This document shows positions 43,773 through 54,313 of a stretch of 64,000 bases of DNA, piece after piece; positions within the stretch are counted from its first letter, which is position 1; every line of letters begins with the position of its first letter. Location: NCBI RefSeq assembly GCF_005497185.1, contig NZ_RJTN01000024.1, positions 1 through 64,000 of the forward strand. Reading direction: 5' to 3'. Position numbers and translations under genes: made by a program. Under the pieces are notes generated by a model that had not been told where the DNA came from, did not search any database, and saw nothing but the letters and a program-made list of their open reading frames with translations. The stretch is from Pectobacterium polonicum. GTDB lineage: Bacteria > Pseudomonadota > Gammaproteobacteria > Enterobacterales > Enterobacteriaceae.

Positions 43773-44327
43773 TTAGCGTTCCTCTTCAGATAAAGGGGAG
43801 GATAGCCATTCGCCGTAGGCTCTGGCGTAGCTCGATAACACGTCGGGCTGTAAACGACGCGCCCAGTAAACAATCATCGGGCGCATCCAATGCATACGAC
43901 ACATGCCGGCTGTCAGCTCAAACGGACGTAACAAATCATCCATGGGGTAACGGTTGTTGCCATCAGCATGGTAAGCATCTTCCGGTTCACCGGTCGTAAT
44001 CACTGAACGCCAGTATTTCCCCGCCAGCGCATTGCCACCAATCCCATTGGCAAAACCACGGGATAACACCCTATCGAGCCACTCTTTCAGTAACGCTGGG
44101 CAGCTATAAGTATAAAACGGGTGTTGGAAAACAATGATCTGATGCTCACGCAGCAGCTGTTGTTCGTGATGAATATCGATAAAAAAATCAGGATAGTGTG
44201 CGTAAAGATCGTGCACGGTTACATTCGCCAACTGCTGCGCCGGTTGCAATAAGACCCGGTTCGCGACCGAGTCCTGTGGTTCCGGATGGGCATACAGCAG
44301 CAAAATCTTCGGTGGCTGCGACATCAT
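43773..44327 (-). CDS. kefG: KefG, ancillary flavoprotein of KefB
   Basis: A 184-aa NAD(P)H-quinone-oxidoreductase-like flavodoxin protein that activates KefB. The flavin-binding N-terminus ([17 protein letters not shown]), the loop [25 protein letters not shown] (about 68-92) and the [17 protein letters not shown] segment match E. coli KefG, which has the same length. ATG 44327 ([15 protein letters not shown]) is the family start. It is divergent from yheS. Confidence 0.95.
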   Translation of the reverse strand: MMSQPPKILLLYAHPEPQDSVANRVLLQPAQQLANVTVHDLYAHYPDFFIDIHHEQQLLREHQIIVFQHPFYTYSCPALLKEWLDRVLSRGFANGIGGNALAGKYWRSVITTGEPEDAYHADGNNRYPMDDLLRPFELTAGMCRMHWMRPMIVYWARRLQPDVLSSYARAYGEWLSSPLSEEER

Positions 44328-44449
44328 TCCCCTCCAAAGCGTCGTCATGATAATCGTTTTCCGTTACCATGCAGCGCAACGACTAAAAACAGGACACCGC
44401 GTGTCCTGATATGTCCACAATTTAACATACTCTGAACATACGGCGCTTT

Positions 44450-46357
44450 ATGATTGTTTTCTCTTCGCTGCAAATTCGACGTGGTGTGCGCGTTCTCATC
44501 GACAACGCGACAGCAACGGTTAATCCCGGCCAGAAAGTCGGTCTGGTTGGCAAGAACGGCTGTGGTAAATCTACGCTGCTGTCATTACTGAAAGGTGAAA
44601 TCAGCGCCGACGGTGGTAGCGCGACATTTCCGCAAAATTGGTCATTGGCCTGGGTTAATCAGGAAACCCCCGCGTTGGACAAACCCGCGCTGGACTACGT
44701 GATTGACGGTGACCGTGAGTATCGCCAGTTGGAAGCCGCGTTGCAAACCGCCAACGAAGAGAACGACGGCAACGCCATTGCCACGCTACACGGCAAGCTG
44801 GATGCGATTCAGGCCTGGACGATCCAGGCCAGGGCGTCAAGCCTGCTCAATGGGTTAGGGTTTTCTCAGCCACAGTTGCAGCAGCCTGTCAGCGCCTTTT
44901 CCGGTGGGTGGCGGATGCGTCTGAATCTGGCGCAGGCGCTGATCTGTCGTTCAGACCTGTTACTACTAGATGAACCAACCAACCACCTCGATCTGGATGC
45001 GGTTATCTGGCTGGAAAAATGGCTAAAAAACTATGCCGGCACGCTGGTTCTGATCTCGCACGACCGTGATTTCCTCGATCCGGTAGTGACCAAGATTCTG
45101 CACATCGAGCAGCAGTCGCTTAACGAGTACACGGGTAACTATTCTTCGTTTGAACGCCAACGCGCCACCCGCCTCGCACAGCAACAATCGCTTTATGAGC
45201 ACCAGCAGGAGCGTGTCGCGCATCTGCAACACTATATTGACCGATTCCGTGCGCAAGCGACCAAAGCCAAGCAGGCGCAAAGCCGGATAAAAATGCTGGA
45301 ACGCATGGAGATGATTGCGCCAGCGCATGTCGATAACCCGTTCCGCTTTAGCTTTCGCGCCCCGGAATCGCTGCCCAATCCACTGATGAAGATGGAAAAG
45401 GTCAGCGCAGGCTACAACGACAAGCTGATTCTCGAATCGATCAAACTCAATTTAGTGCCGGGTTCTCGCATCGGGCTGCTCGGCCATAACGGCGCAGGTA
45501 AATCTACGCTGATCAAGCTGCTTGCTGGCACGCTTGCCCCGCTGAAAGGAGAAATCGGGCTGGCGAAAGGCGTGAAGCTCGGTTATTTCGCCCAGCACCA
45601 GTTGGAGTTTCTGCGTGCGGACGAATCGCCTTTGCAACATTTGGTGCGTCTGGCAGAGCGGGAAACGGAACAACAGCTGCGCGACTACCTCGGTGGCTTC
45701 GGTTTTCAGGGCGACAAAGTCACGGAGATCACCGAGCGCTTCTCCGGCGGCGAAAAAGCCCGTCTGGTACTGGCACTGATCGTCTGGCAGCGCCCGAACC
45801 TCCTGTTGCTCGACGAACCGACCAACCACCTCGATCTGGATATGCGTCAGGCATTGACCGAAGCGTTAATCGATTTTGAAGGCGCGCTGGTTGTCGTCTC
45901 GCACGATCGACACCTGATCCGTTCTACCACCGACGATCTCTATCTGGTACACGACCAGAAAGTGGAACCGTTCGATGGCGATTTGGAAGACTACCAACAG
46001 TGGCTGGTCGGCCTGCAACGTCAGGAAAACGCGGCCGATGAAACACCAAAAGAGAATGCCGCCAACAGCGCACAAGGTAGAAAAGATCAGAAACGCCGCG
46101 AAGCCGAGTTGAGAACGCAAACGCAGCCGCTGCGCAAACAGATAACCAAGCTTGAGCAGCAGATGGGAAAGCTAGGGGAAACGCTGGCGGCGCTGGAAGC
46201 CCGGCTAGCGGACAGCGCCATCTATGACATCAGCCGCAAGGCCGAACTCACCGACTGCCTGCAACAACAAACCAAAGTCAAAATCGAGCTGGAAGAAACG
46301 GAAATGTCCTGGCTGGACGCACAAGAACAGCTAGAGCAGATGATGCAGAGCGAGTAA
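44450..46357 (+). CDS. yheS: YheS, ABC-F family ATPase
   Basis: ABC-F proteins lack membrane domains and act on ribosomes. The 635-aa protein has two ATPase cassettes, each with Walker A (GKNGCGKST near 35 and GHNGAGKST near 345), a signature (FSGGWRMRL and FSGGEKARL) and DEPTNHLDL. A charged linker with ALEKWLKNY...FERQRATRL...AKQAQSRIKMLERME joins them. The C-terminal extension (about 530-635) is a predicted coiled coil. E. coli YheS is 637 aa. Confidence 0.96.
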   Translation: MIVFSSLQIRRGVRVLIDNATATVNPGQKVGLVGKNGCGKSTLLSLLKGEISADGGSATFPQNWSLAWVNQETPALDKPALDYVIDGDREYRQLEAALQTANEENDGNAIATLHGKLDAIQAWTIQARASSLLNGLGFSQPQLQQPVSAFSGGWRMRLNLAQALICRSDLLLLDEPTNHLDLDAVIWLEKWLKNYAGTLVLISHDRDFLDPVVTKILHIEQQSLNEYTGNYSSFERQRATRLAQQQSLYEHQQERVAHLQHYIDRFRAQATKAKQAQSRIKMLERMEMIAPAHVDNPFRFSFRAPESLPNPLMKMEKVSAGYNDKLILESIKLNLVPGSRIGLLGHNGAGKSTLIKLLAGTLAPLKGEIGLAKGVKLGYFAQHQLEFLRADESPLQHLVRLAERETEQQLRDYLGGFGFQGDKVTEITERFSGGEKARLVLALIVWQRPNLLLLDEPTNHLDLDMRQALTEALIDFEGALVVVSHDRHLIRSTTDDLYLVHDQKVEPFDGDLEDYQQWLVGLQRQENAADETPKENAANSAQGRKDQKRREAELRTQTQPLRKQITKLEQQMGKLGETLAALEARLADSAIYDISRKAELTDCLQQQTKVKIELEETEMSWLDAQEQLEQMMQSE

Positions 46358-46385
46358 TTTTGGTATTTCTCGCCTGAAAGGAGTC

Positions 46386-46405
46386 GCGAGCGGAAAACCG
46401 CTCGC
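46386..46405. other. Hairpin between yheS and the LysE-family gene
   Basis: GCGAGCGG and CCGCTCGC pair perfectly (8 bp) with an AAAA loop in the gap where yheS and the exporter gene converge. There is no T-run, so it may only stabilise the transcript ends. Confidence 0.5.
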
Positions 46406-46429
46406 TACTTCACCTGAACCAAATCAGCA

Positions 46430-47032
46430 TTAATGCCAAATCAACAGCACACAGGCGGCGGTCAGCAGCCCCATTGACACGTTGAAGATAATCCACGCTT
46501 TTTTACTGCGCAGCAGTCGCCCAATCATCGTGCCGAACCCAAGCCAGATGACTCCCGAAACCAGATTGACCAACACAATCCCGATGCTTATCGCAATCAC
46601 CGAATGGTTATAGCCTTCGCCCGCCAGGCTAAAACTAGCAACCGCACCCAGTGCCATGAGCCACGCTTTCGGGTTCAGGAATTGCAACAACCACCCTTGA
46701 TAAAGTCGGATCGGCTGAGGCGGCGCAACGGATGTCTCCAACCGCTCGTAAGCCGCCGTGGCGATTTTCCACGCCAGCCAAAGCAGATAGGCACTACCGA
46801 GGACTTTCAGAATAAAGTGCAGCGAAGGATAAATCAGAATCAAGCCGCCGACGCCGAATGCTACCAGCAGCAAAATGCTCTGCATCCCCAACATGATGCC
46901 AACCATCAACCACAGTGAACGCATAAAGCCAAAATTCGCGCCCGAAGTGGTCAACAGCATATTATTCGGCCCCGGTGTAATAGCCGCCACCCACAAAAAC
47001 CCCAACATCGAAAGAAATAAACTCAGTTCCAT
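46430..47032 (-). CDS. LysE/RhtB-family amino-acid exporter
   Basis: A 200-aa inner-membrane protein with about six hydrophobic segments. It shows the family N-terminus LGFLWVAAITPGPNNMLLTTSGANFGFMRSL (about 9-39) and the LQFLNPKAWLMALGAVASF segment (about 117-135). Such proteins export amino acids or their derivatives (Rht/LeuE/EamB types); the substrate cannot be read from the sequence. ATG 47032 (MELSLFLSM) is preferred because it starts the first helix. It sits between yheS and yheT, which are neighbours in E. coli, so it is an insertion in the ancestral order. Confidence 0.88.
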   Translation of the reverse strand: MELSLFLSMLGFLWVAAITPGPNNMLLTTSGANFGFMRSLWLMVGIMLGMQSILLLVAFGVGGLILIYPSLHFILKVLGSAYLLWLAWKIATAAYERLETSVAPPQPIRLYQGWLLQFLNPKAWLMALGAVASFSLAGEGYNHSVIAISIGIVLVNLVSGVIWLGFGTMIGRLLRSKKAWIIFNVSMGLLTAACVLLIWH

Positions 47033-47138
47033 TATTTGTGGGCGCTCCTGACCCAAATGTCGTACCAACTGGCAGCATTGAAGCTAACAGTGTGATATTG
47101 ATCGTACAAGAGCCGACAACAAGATTTTCATATCCTTT

Positions 47139-48155
47139 ATGCATGACCATTTTCATCCGCTAAGCGGTGCGCATAATCCACATCTGCAAACGCTATTACC
47201 GCGCCTGATTCGCCGTCACGCGCAGTTTTCGCCAGTCTGGCAGGCGCTCGAATTACCCGACGGCGATTTCGTCGATCTGGCATGGAGCGAAGCGCCCGAG
47301 CAGGCACGGCATAAACCGCGTGTGGTGCTGTTTCACGGATTGGAGGGCAGTTTCCACAGCCCTTACGCTCACGGCCTGCTTCATGCCTGCAAACAGCGCG
47401 GCTGGCTGACCGTCATCATGCATTTTCGCGGGTGCAGCGGTAAGCCCAATCGGATGAAGCGTATTTATCATTCCGGCGAAACCAGCGATGCCAGCTATTT
47501 TCTGCGCTGGATGCAAGAAACGCTGGGCGATGCGCCAACCGCTGCCATCGGCGTTTCTCTCGGCGGCAACATGCTAGCCTACCTACTCGGTCAGCAGGGT
47601 GAAGCCTGTTCCCTGTCCGCTGCGGCCATCGTTTCCGCGCCATTGATGCTCGAACCTTGCAGCCGTCGGATGGAACAGGGTTTCTCCCGCGTCTATCAGC
47701 ACTACCTACTACGCCTGTTGAAACAAAACGCTGGCCGCAAGCTGGCAGCCTACCCAGATACACTGCCGATTCAGTTGCCGCAGTTGAAGCGAATCCGCCA
47801 GCTACGCGAGTTTGATGACGTCATTACCTCACGTATCCACGGCTTCCACGATGCCGCTGACTACTATCGACGCTGTAGCGCCCTGCCGCTGTTACCTCAA
47901 ATACGTAAGCCGTTGCTGATCATCCACGCAAAAGACGATCCTTTTATGACGTCAGACGTCATTCCCGATCTGTCGCAGTTACCGTCTAATATTGAGTATC
48001 AGCTAACACAACACGGCGGGCATGTTGGCTTCGTGAGTGGTACGTTATTGAAACCGGAAATGTGGCTGGAACAGCGCATTCCCAACTGGCTTAGCCCATT
48101 TTTGGACCATGCCGCCGATCCTTCTTCAGGAACCACTTTTACTCAGGAACCCTAG
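47139..48155 (+). CDS. yheT: YheT, alpha/beta-hydrolase
   Basis: A putative hydrolase of the YheT/ABHD1-3 group. The 338-aa sequence begins with the family [20 protein letters not shown], has an oxyanion segment around [17 protein letters not shown] (about 69-85), the nucleophile elbow GVSLGGN with S140, and a C-terminal HGGHVGF histidine. The natural substrate is unknown. yheU follows directly, with its GTG 1 nt after the stop codon. Confidence 0.93.
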   Translation: MHDHFHPLSGAHNPHLQTLLPRLIRRHAQFSPVWQALELPDGDFVDLAWSEAPEQARHKPRVVLFHGLEGSFHSPYAHGLLHACKQRGWLTVIMHFRGCSGKPNRMKRIYHSGETSDASYFLRWMQETLGDAPTAAIGVSLGGNMLAYLLGQQGEACSLSAAAIVSAPLMLEPCSRRMEQGFSRVYQHYLLRLLKQNAGRKLAAYPDTLPIQLPQLKRIRQLREFDDVITSRIHGFHDAADYYRRCSALPLLPQIRKPLLIIHAKDDPFMTSDVIPDLSQLPSNIEYQLTQHGGHVGFVSGTLLKPEMWLEQRIPNWLSPFLDHAADPSSGTTFTQEP

Positions 48156-48156
48156 C

Positions 48157-48393
48157 GTGATTATTCCCTGGCAACAGCTCGATCCAGAAACGCTGGATAA
48201 CATCATCGAATCATTTGTGCTGCGTGAAGGCACCGATTATGGCGAACAGGAGCGTTCGCTGGCGCAGAAAGTGGAAGATATCCGTAGTCAGCTCCAATCT
48301 GGCGAGGTCGTTTTGGTGTGGTCTGAGTTGCATGAGACGCTAAATATTATGCCGCGCGGACAGCTCAATGCCGGTGGACATGCTCCTTATTGA
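48157..48393 (+). CDS. yheU: YheU family protein (UPF0270)
   Basis: A small conserved protein of 78 aa that reads [20 protein letters not shown] from GTG 48157, matching E. coli YheU except for a longer C-terminus (LNAGGHAPY). The open frame extends upstream into yheT, but the family starts at this GTG, preceded by AGGAACC. Its function is unknown. Confidence 0.9.
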   Translation: MIIPWQQLDPETLDNIIESFVLREGTDYGEQERSLAQKVEDIRSQLQSGEVVLVWSELHETLNIMPRGQLNAGGHAPY

Positions 48394-48517
48394 GCATGGT
48401 GAAAGGCGTGAAAGAACACGCCAAACATGCTAACAATGGGAACCATTACGTCATTTTTGAGAATGTACGCAGGCTTTCAGCCTATGCGCGCATCGCGATC
48501 ACGGAGTCACGCGCTTT

Positions 48518-49387
48518 ATGTCACATCAGCATCCGATTATTGCGGTTACGGGCTCCAGCGGAGCGGGAACCACGACAACCAGCCTAGCCTTTCGTAAGAT
48601 TTTCCAGCAGTTTGATCTACGAGCAGCCCAGTTAGAAGGCGACAGCTTTCACCGCTATACCCGCCCGGAAATGGACATGGCGATCCGCAAAGCGCGTGAT
48701 TTAGGACGCCACATTAGCTATTTCGGCCCAGAAGCGAATGATTTCAGCCTGCTGGAACAATCGTTTATCGAATATGGCCTGCATGGTCGCGGCCAGACGC
48801 GTAAATACCTTCACACTTATGATGAAGCCATTCCTTATAATCAGGTTCCTGGAACATTCACACCGTGGGAACCGATGCCGGAACCCACCGATATCCTGTT
48901 CTACGAGGGGCTGCATGGTGGCGTGGTCACTGAACAAAACAACGTGGCGCAACATGTCGATTTGCTCGTCGGCGTCGTGCCGATCGTCAATCTGGAGTGG
49001 ATTCAAAAGCTGATTCGTGACGTCAATGAACGCGGTCACTCACGTGAAGCAGTGATGGATTCCGTCGTCCGCTCCATGGAAGACTACATCACCTATATCA
49101 CGCCGCAGTTTTCTCGCACACACATCAACTTCCAGCGCGTGCCTACCGTAGACACCTCTAACCCGTTTGCCGCCAAGTCGATTCCCTCACTGGATGAAAG
49201 CTTCGTCGTCATTCACTTTCAAGGGTTGGATAATATTGATTATCCCTATCTGCTCGCCATGTTGCAGGGGTCATTTATCTCCCACATCAATACGTTAGTC
49301 GTTCCCGGCGGAAAAATGGGGCTAGCAATGGAACTCATCATGGCACCGCTGGTACAGCGGCTGATAGAAGGGAAAGCCATCGAATAA
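48518..49387 (+). CDS. prkB: PrkB, phosphoribulokinase-like protein
   Basis: A 289-aa P-loop kinase of the phosphoribulokinase/uridine kinase family. The Walker A is GSSGAGTTTT (12-21), and the RKARDLGRHISYFGPEANDF (about 52-71) and LFYEGLHGG segments are present. Enterobacteria lack Rubisco, so its substrate is unknown. The 124-bp gap from yheU shows only a short GGCGTG/CACGCC inverted repeat. E. coli PrkB is also 289 aa. Confidence 0.93.
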   Translation: MSHQHPIIAVTGSSGAGTTTTSLAFRKIFQQFDLRAAQLEGDSFHRYTRPEMDMAIRKARDLGRHISYFGPEANDFSLLEQSFIEYGLHGRGQTRKYLHTYDEAIPYNQVPGTFTPWEPMPEPTDILFYEGLHGGVVTEQNNVAQHVDLLVGVVPIVNLEWIQKLIRDVNERGHSREAVMDSVVRSMEDYITYITPQFSRTHINFQRVPTVDTSNPFAAKSIPSLDESFVVIHFQGLDNIDYPYLLAMLQGSFISHINTLVVPGGKMGLAMELIMAPLVQRLIEGKAIE

Positions 49388-49393
49388 GCGAAG

Positions 49394-49418
49394 CTGGGCA
49401 CGGCGAGGTCGTGCCCAG
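49394..49418. terminator. Hairpin between prkB and yhfA
   Basis: CTGGGCACG (49394-49402) and CGTGCCCAG (49410-49418) pair perfectly over 9 bp with a 7-nt loop in the 40-bp convergent gap. There is no clear T-run on either side, so it may be a transcript-end stabiliser rather than a complete intrinsic terminator. Confidence 0.6.
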
Positions 49419-49427
49419 AGAAAGGGA

Positions 49428-49835
49428 TTATTCCAGCACTCTAATTTCGTGGCTGTGCGTCACCTCAACGGCTTTACCCAGCATCAAGGCCACAGAGCAG
49501 TATTTTTCCGCTGACAGGGCAACGGCTCGCTCTACGGCTTTGTCAGTCAGCCCTTTTCCCGTCACGATAAAATGTAGATTGATATGGGTAAATAAGCGCG
49601 GCGCTTCAGAGCGGCGCTCCGAGGTTAATTTCACCTCACAATCTGCCACGTCGTTGCGACCTTTTTGCAGAATCGACACCACATCAATCGCACTGCATCC
49701 CCCTACGGACATCAACACCATTTCCATCGGACTGGGCGCTTTATCGCCGGAATTACCGTCCATCAATACCTGATGCCCTGATGCGGATTCGCCTAAAAAC
49801 GTTAAGCCTTCAACCCATTTTACCCGAGCCTGCAT
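49428..49835 (-). CDS. yhfA: YhfA, OsmC-like protein
   Basis: A 135-aa protein of the OsmC/Ohr superfamily, whose members reduce organic peroxides with two cysteines. The conserved PMEMVLMSVGGCSAIDVVSILQKGR (about 36-60) includes the first cysteine; the second position expected near KYCSVALML (about 111-119) is also cysteine. Peroxidase activity for YhfA is not proven. It is divergent from crp across 377 bp. Confidence 0.92.
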   Translation of the reverse strand: MQARVKWVEGLTFLGESASGHQVLMDGNSGDKAPSPMEMVLMSVGGCSAIDVVSILQKGRNDVADCEVKLTSERRSEAPRLFTHINLHFIVTGKGLTDKAVERAVALSAEKYCSVALMLGKAVEVTHSHEIRVLE

Positions 49836-50212
49836 GATGCCTCTCCACTAAAAATTTTTTGAAAATTTATACCGTTACTGTACAAAAACCAGCGTTAATC
49901 AGAGCTTTGTCATGCTGAAGCGAGACAACACAAGACACATCCTTAAAGCTGTGTTAAAACGAAAATAGAATAGACCTTTTCTGGACAAAGCCAGAAACGA
50001 AGAAGATGATGATGACGTAGCCAGACATACCCAGCCACGTTTACGGTGCACCAAGGTAGCAACCGAAAAATCAAGGGTACAGTGGTTCCAGTATATTCCC
50101 TGACGTCATTCTGACTAGACTGAATTTTATTTTTTTAGCAGTTAAACACGCCGTACAGGGAACTCTGACCCCTGTAATTTGCGCAGTGAATTACAACAGA
50201 GGATGATAGCGA
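49836..50212. promoter_or_regulatory. yhfA-crp divergent control region
   Basis: No gene is seen in these 377 bp. They should hold the yhfA promoter and the crp promoters. A leader hairpin TACAGGG/CCCTGTA (50154-50160 with 50170-50176) lies about 37 bp before crp, in a position and with sequence like the E. coli crp leader (CAGGG...CCCTG). The crp ribosome-binding site AGAGGA follows. I could not assign a convincing -35/-10 pair or CRP autoregulatory site. Confidence 0.6.
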
Positions 50213-50845
50213 ATGGTTCTCGGCAAACCGCAGACAGACCCAACTCTCGAATGGTTCCTTTCCCATTGTCATATCCACAAGTATCCATCGAAGAGCACGC
50301 TGATTCACCAAGGTGAAAAAGCAGAAACGCTTTACTACATCGTGAAAGGCTCTGTCGCAGTGCTAATCAAAGATGAAGAAGGCAAGGAAATGATTCTTTC
50401 CTACCTCAATCAGGGCGATTTTATTGGTGAGCTCGGCCTGTTTGAAGAAGGTCAGGAACGCAGTGCCTGGGTTCGGGCAAAAACCGCCTGTGAAGTGGCT
50501 GAAATTTCCTATAAAAAATTCCGCCAACTCATCCAGGTTAACCCGGATATCCTCATGCGCTTGTCTGCGCAAATGGCAAGCAGACTTCAGGTCACCTCTG
50601 AGAAAGTCGGCAACCTCGCCTTCCTTGATGTGACCGGCCGTATCGCCCAAACATTACTCAACCTGGCCAAACAACCTGATGCCATGACGCATCCAGATGG
50701 CATGCAAATTAAAATTACCCGTCAGGAAATTGGGCAAATCGTTGGCTGCTCACGTGAAACCGTGGGCCGCATTCTGAAAATGTTAGAAGACCAGAACCTG
50801 ATCTCCGCGCACGGTAAAACGATTGTCGTTTACGGCACCCGCTAA
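50213..50845 (+). CDS. crp: cAMP receptor protein CRP
   Basis: CRP binds cAMP and controls hundreds of promoters, including pel genes in soft-rot bacteria. The 210-aa protein has the cyclic-nucleotide-binding beta-roll (about 10-120, with [18 protein letters not shown] including R83) and the helix-turn-helix [24 protein letters not shown] (about 168-191) with the R-E-T recognition residues. It is almost identical to E. coli CRP in length and sequence. Confidence 0.99.
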   Translation: MVLGKPQTDPTLEWFLSHCHIHKYPSKSTLIHQGEKAETLYYIVKGSVAVLIKDEEGKEMILSYLNQGDFIGELGLFEEGQERSAWVRAKTACEVAEISYKKFRQLIQVNPDILMRLSAQMASRLQVTSEKVGNLAFLDVTGRIAQTLLNLAKQPDAMTHPDGMQIKITRQEIGQIVGCSRETVGRILKMLEDQNLISAHGKTIVVYGTR

Positions 50846-50869
50846 TCCCTGTCGCTGTACCCTACCAAC

Positions 50870-50903
50870 AAAAAAGCGTGAAGCCTCTGCTTCACGCTTT
50901 TTT
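50870..50903. terminator. Terminator after crp
   Basis: AAAAAAGCGTGAAG (50870-50883) and CTTCACGCTTTTTT (50890-50903) form a strong stem with A and T runs on both sides, 25 bp after the crp stop. It can serve crp and, in the other direction, argD. Confidence 0.95.
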
Positions 50904-50999
50904 ATGGCGAGCTTCCTGCTCGCCACCCTATGGACCGTCGCAAGCAACGTTGAAAAACGTTCTCTACGTTTTTTATCGCTGCGCTTTTGAGAACGTCAC

Positions 51000-52346
<1,347 letters not shown>

Positions 52347-52922
52347 TTAAATTTTAAGGAAATTATCCAAAAGCTGATGTCCTTGCTGGCTGAGGATACT
52401 CTCAGGATGAAACTGTACGCCTTCCAGCGGCAACGAGCGGTGACGGATTCCCATAACCTCGTCACGCTTCCCTTCATATTCGCTCCAGGCGGTAACCTCA
52501 AAACAATCGGGTAGCGAAGCGGGATCAATGATGAGCGAATGATAGCGGGTAACCGTCAAAGGCTGAGCCAACCCGGTGAAAACACCCGTATTGTTGTGCA
52601 CAATTGCTGAAGTTTTGCCATGCATCACCTGCCGCGCCCGCACCACCCGCGCGCCAAACGCTTGCCCCATCGCCTGATGACCAAGACACACGCCAAGAAT
52701 AGGCAACTTATCAGCAAAGTGACGAATGGCAGCCAGTGAAATGCCCGCCTCGTCTGGCGTACAGGGGCCGGGTGAAATCACCAACCGCTCGGGCGCAAGC
52801 CGTTCAATCTCACGCAGTGTCAGTTCATCATTACGCTTCACCACGACCTGTGCGCCAAGCTCACAAAAGTATTGATAAAGGTTGTAGGTAAAGGAGTCGT
52901 AGTTATCGATAATTAGCAGCAT
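52347..52922 (-). CDS. pabA: Aminodeoxychorismate synthase, glutamine amidotransferase subunit
   Basis: PabA supplies ammonia from glutamine to PabB to make 4-amino-4-deoxychorismate, the precursor of folate. The class I amidotransferase triad is present: C79 (LGVCLGHQ), H172 and E174 (QFHPES). The 191-aa length fits (E. coli 187). It is 121 bp upstream of argD in the same orientation. Confidence 0.96.
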   Translation of the reverse strand: MLLIIDNYDSFTYNLYQYFCELGAQVVVKRNDELTLREIERLAPERLVISPGPCTPDEAGISLAAIRHFADKLPILGVCLGHQAMGQAFGARVVRARQVMHGKTSAIVHNNTGVFTGLAQPLTVTRYHSLIIDPASLPDCFEVTAWSEYEGKRDEVMGIRHRSLPLEGVQFHPESILSQQGHQLLDNFLKI

Positions 52923-53200
52923 ATTGACTTAATGTTATGATAAATATTAGTTATTTAAATTAATCCTACTCTTGATATCCACAATAATACCCGAAAATTA
53001 TGTCAATGCGTTTTTCATAGACACATGCAACGCTGATTATTGTATCTGTATGTGCAGCGAGAAGGATGGCGAGAGGTCGATCTTAGTTGCATCCAAAGGC
53101 GTGTTAGAGGGAAGGAAGCAGAGATTCCGAGTTAAAGGTGCAGAATCTCTACTTTAGTTAGATATTGATTAGATTAACAAGCGCGATCTATTAACGCTAG
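52923..53200. other. Intergenic region at the start of the accessory block
   Basis: No convincing gene. A 61-codon frame (52972-53157, TTG start) has no recognisable similarity and no clear ribosome-binding site. It contains a short inverted repeat AGAGATTC/GAATCTCT (53120-53127 with 53143-53150). The region marks the change from conserved pabA to accessory, AT-rich sequence; E. coli has fic-yhfG-ppiA at this place. Confidence 0.5.
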
Positions 53201-53875
53201 CTAAGCGTCATCCAAGATAAAGGTTATAGGCACCCGATAAAAACCATCAACAAAATCAGGTCGTAGTTCAGCAATTGAGGTGTCTGACTTTGCCCCATAT
53301 AGCTCGATTGCTTTATCTGTCAGGGTAGTCGTTGTTACTGCTTCTTTCGCACTCGATTGGAATACACCGATCGAGGATAAATAATCCAACGGGAAATTAA
53401 ACCGATAGACGCCAAATTTATTCCCATCTCTAATGACAATATCCATAGGATTCATCACCTTTTTTCCTTTTAACGACAATTTAGGAATGTAGGTGATGAA
53501 CTCGACAGGTGTTTCATCTCTAATTTCGGCCCACGTTAGATTGCAACTCTCAGTCGCAGAAGCAAGCTTTCCTTTGGATTTGAAAGCATCAGAAAGGCAT
53601 AACCCCACTTTGCTTCCGGTTAAAGCCTCCATCGTAGACTTACGGATAACATTAATAATAACTTTTACAGCACTCTGTTGTGTTGATTTAACAGAATTGC
53701 ATTGACCTTTTTTAAATATAAACTTATCCAATCGTTCATTAATATCATTTACGTCATTAATTAACACTGCATTTATTACTATAGGTCGCTCGCCAGTTTC
53801 ACTATTTACTCTATATGCCAAGCTACAAAGGCTGAATGCAACACCGGATAAAATAAAATTCCTTCTGCTAACCAT
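53201..53875 (-). CDS. Tat-leader exported protein of unknown family
   Basis: I do not recognise this 224-aa protein. It begins MVSRRNFILSG, a twin-arginine (S-R-R-N-F) export motif followed by a hydrophobic stretch to about residue 21, so it is probably exported folded to the periplasm. The mature part has no known catalytic motif; its cysteines are C59, C93 and C111. The C17 in the leader lacks a lipobox. The protein is likely compact alpha/beta. It starts 12 bp after the ferredoxin stop, so the two are probably cotranscribed and could be functionally linked. Confidence 0.75.
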   Translation of the reverse strand: MVSRRNFILSGVAFSLCSLAYRVNSETGERPIVINAVLINDVNDINERLDKFIFKKGQCNSVKSTQQSAVKVIINVIRKSTMEALTGSKVGLCLSDAFKSKGKLASATESCNLTWAEIRDETPVEFITYIPKLSLKGKKVMNPMDIVIRDGNKFGVYRFNFPLDYLSSIGVFQSSAKEAVTTTTLTDKAIELYGAKSDTSIAELRPDFVDGFYRVPITFILDDA

Positions 53876-53887
53876 TATTCAATCCTC

Positions 53888-54184
53888 TTACTCAACCAAA
53901 TCAGCTTCAGCATGGGACATTATTGTCATATCTGATGTAGGATATGTTGTACAAGATAATATAAATGTTCCTCTCTGGGTTCCATCAAGGAAAGATTGAT
54001 CGCTATCATCATAGCTTCCAAAGATCACCCGACATGCACATGAAGAACACGCCCCAGCCCGGCAACTGTAAGGAAGATCTACTCCGGCCTCTTCAGCAGC
54101 ATCAAGTATATATTTATCATCAGGGCACATTATTTCTTGGGTACCGCCGCTGCAACTCAAAATCCGTATCTTGTATGAAGCCAT
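53888..54184 (-). CDS. Plant-type [2Fe-2S] ferredoxin
   Basis: A 98-aa ferredoxin of the chloroplast/cyanobacterial type. The cluster ligands are C41, C46, C49 and C78 in the pattern C-x4-C-x2-C-x28-C ([14 protein letters not shown] ... [12 protein letters not shown]). It is acidic, with the DQSFLD and DLVE-like tail typical of photosynthetic electron-transfer ferredoxins. It is unlike the isc-type Fdx and unlike the bfd product of this window. It has no signal peptide. Its partner reductase is not encoded nearby. GGATGG lies before ATG 54184. Pectobacteria are known to import plant ferredoxin as an iron source and to make ferredoxin-domain bacteriocins (pectocins M); this gene lacks a toxin domain. 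Confidence 0.88.
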   Translation of the reverse strand: MASYKIRILSCSGGTQEIMCPDDKYILDAAEEAGVDLPYSCRAGACSSCACRVIFGSYDDSDQSFLDGTQRGTFILSCTTYPTSDMTIMSHAEADLVE

Positions 54185-54313
54185 GACTCATACCATCCTT
54201 TTAAATTTACTAATTGAATTTCTCAACAAAAGAATTAAAAAATTCATGAAAATGAATATAAAAAATTAACAAGATTATTTTTTAAAAGACAGTGACAAAA
54301 AACAATTTTAAAA

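Noticed and set aside
43772-43873. Upstream extension of kefB
   Set aside because: It overlaps kefG out of frame and is not part of the KefB family; the start at 43771 matches the conserved N-terminus.
52972-53157. 61-codon frame after pabA
   Set aside because: TTG start, no clear ribosome-binding site, and no recognisable similarity; treated as non-coding.
54185-54313. A possible bacteriocin (pectocin M-like) gene around the ferredoxin
   Set aside because: The ferredoxin ends with a stop codon after 98 residues and no colicin M-like domain is encoded next to it.
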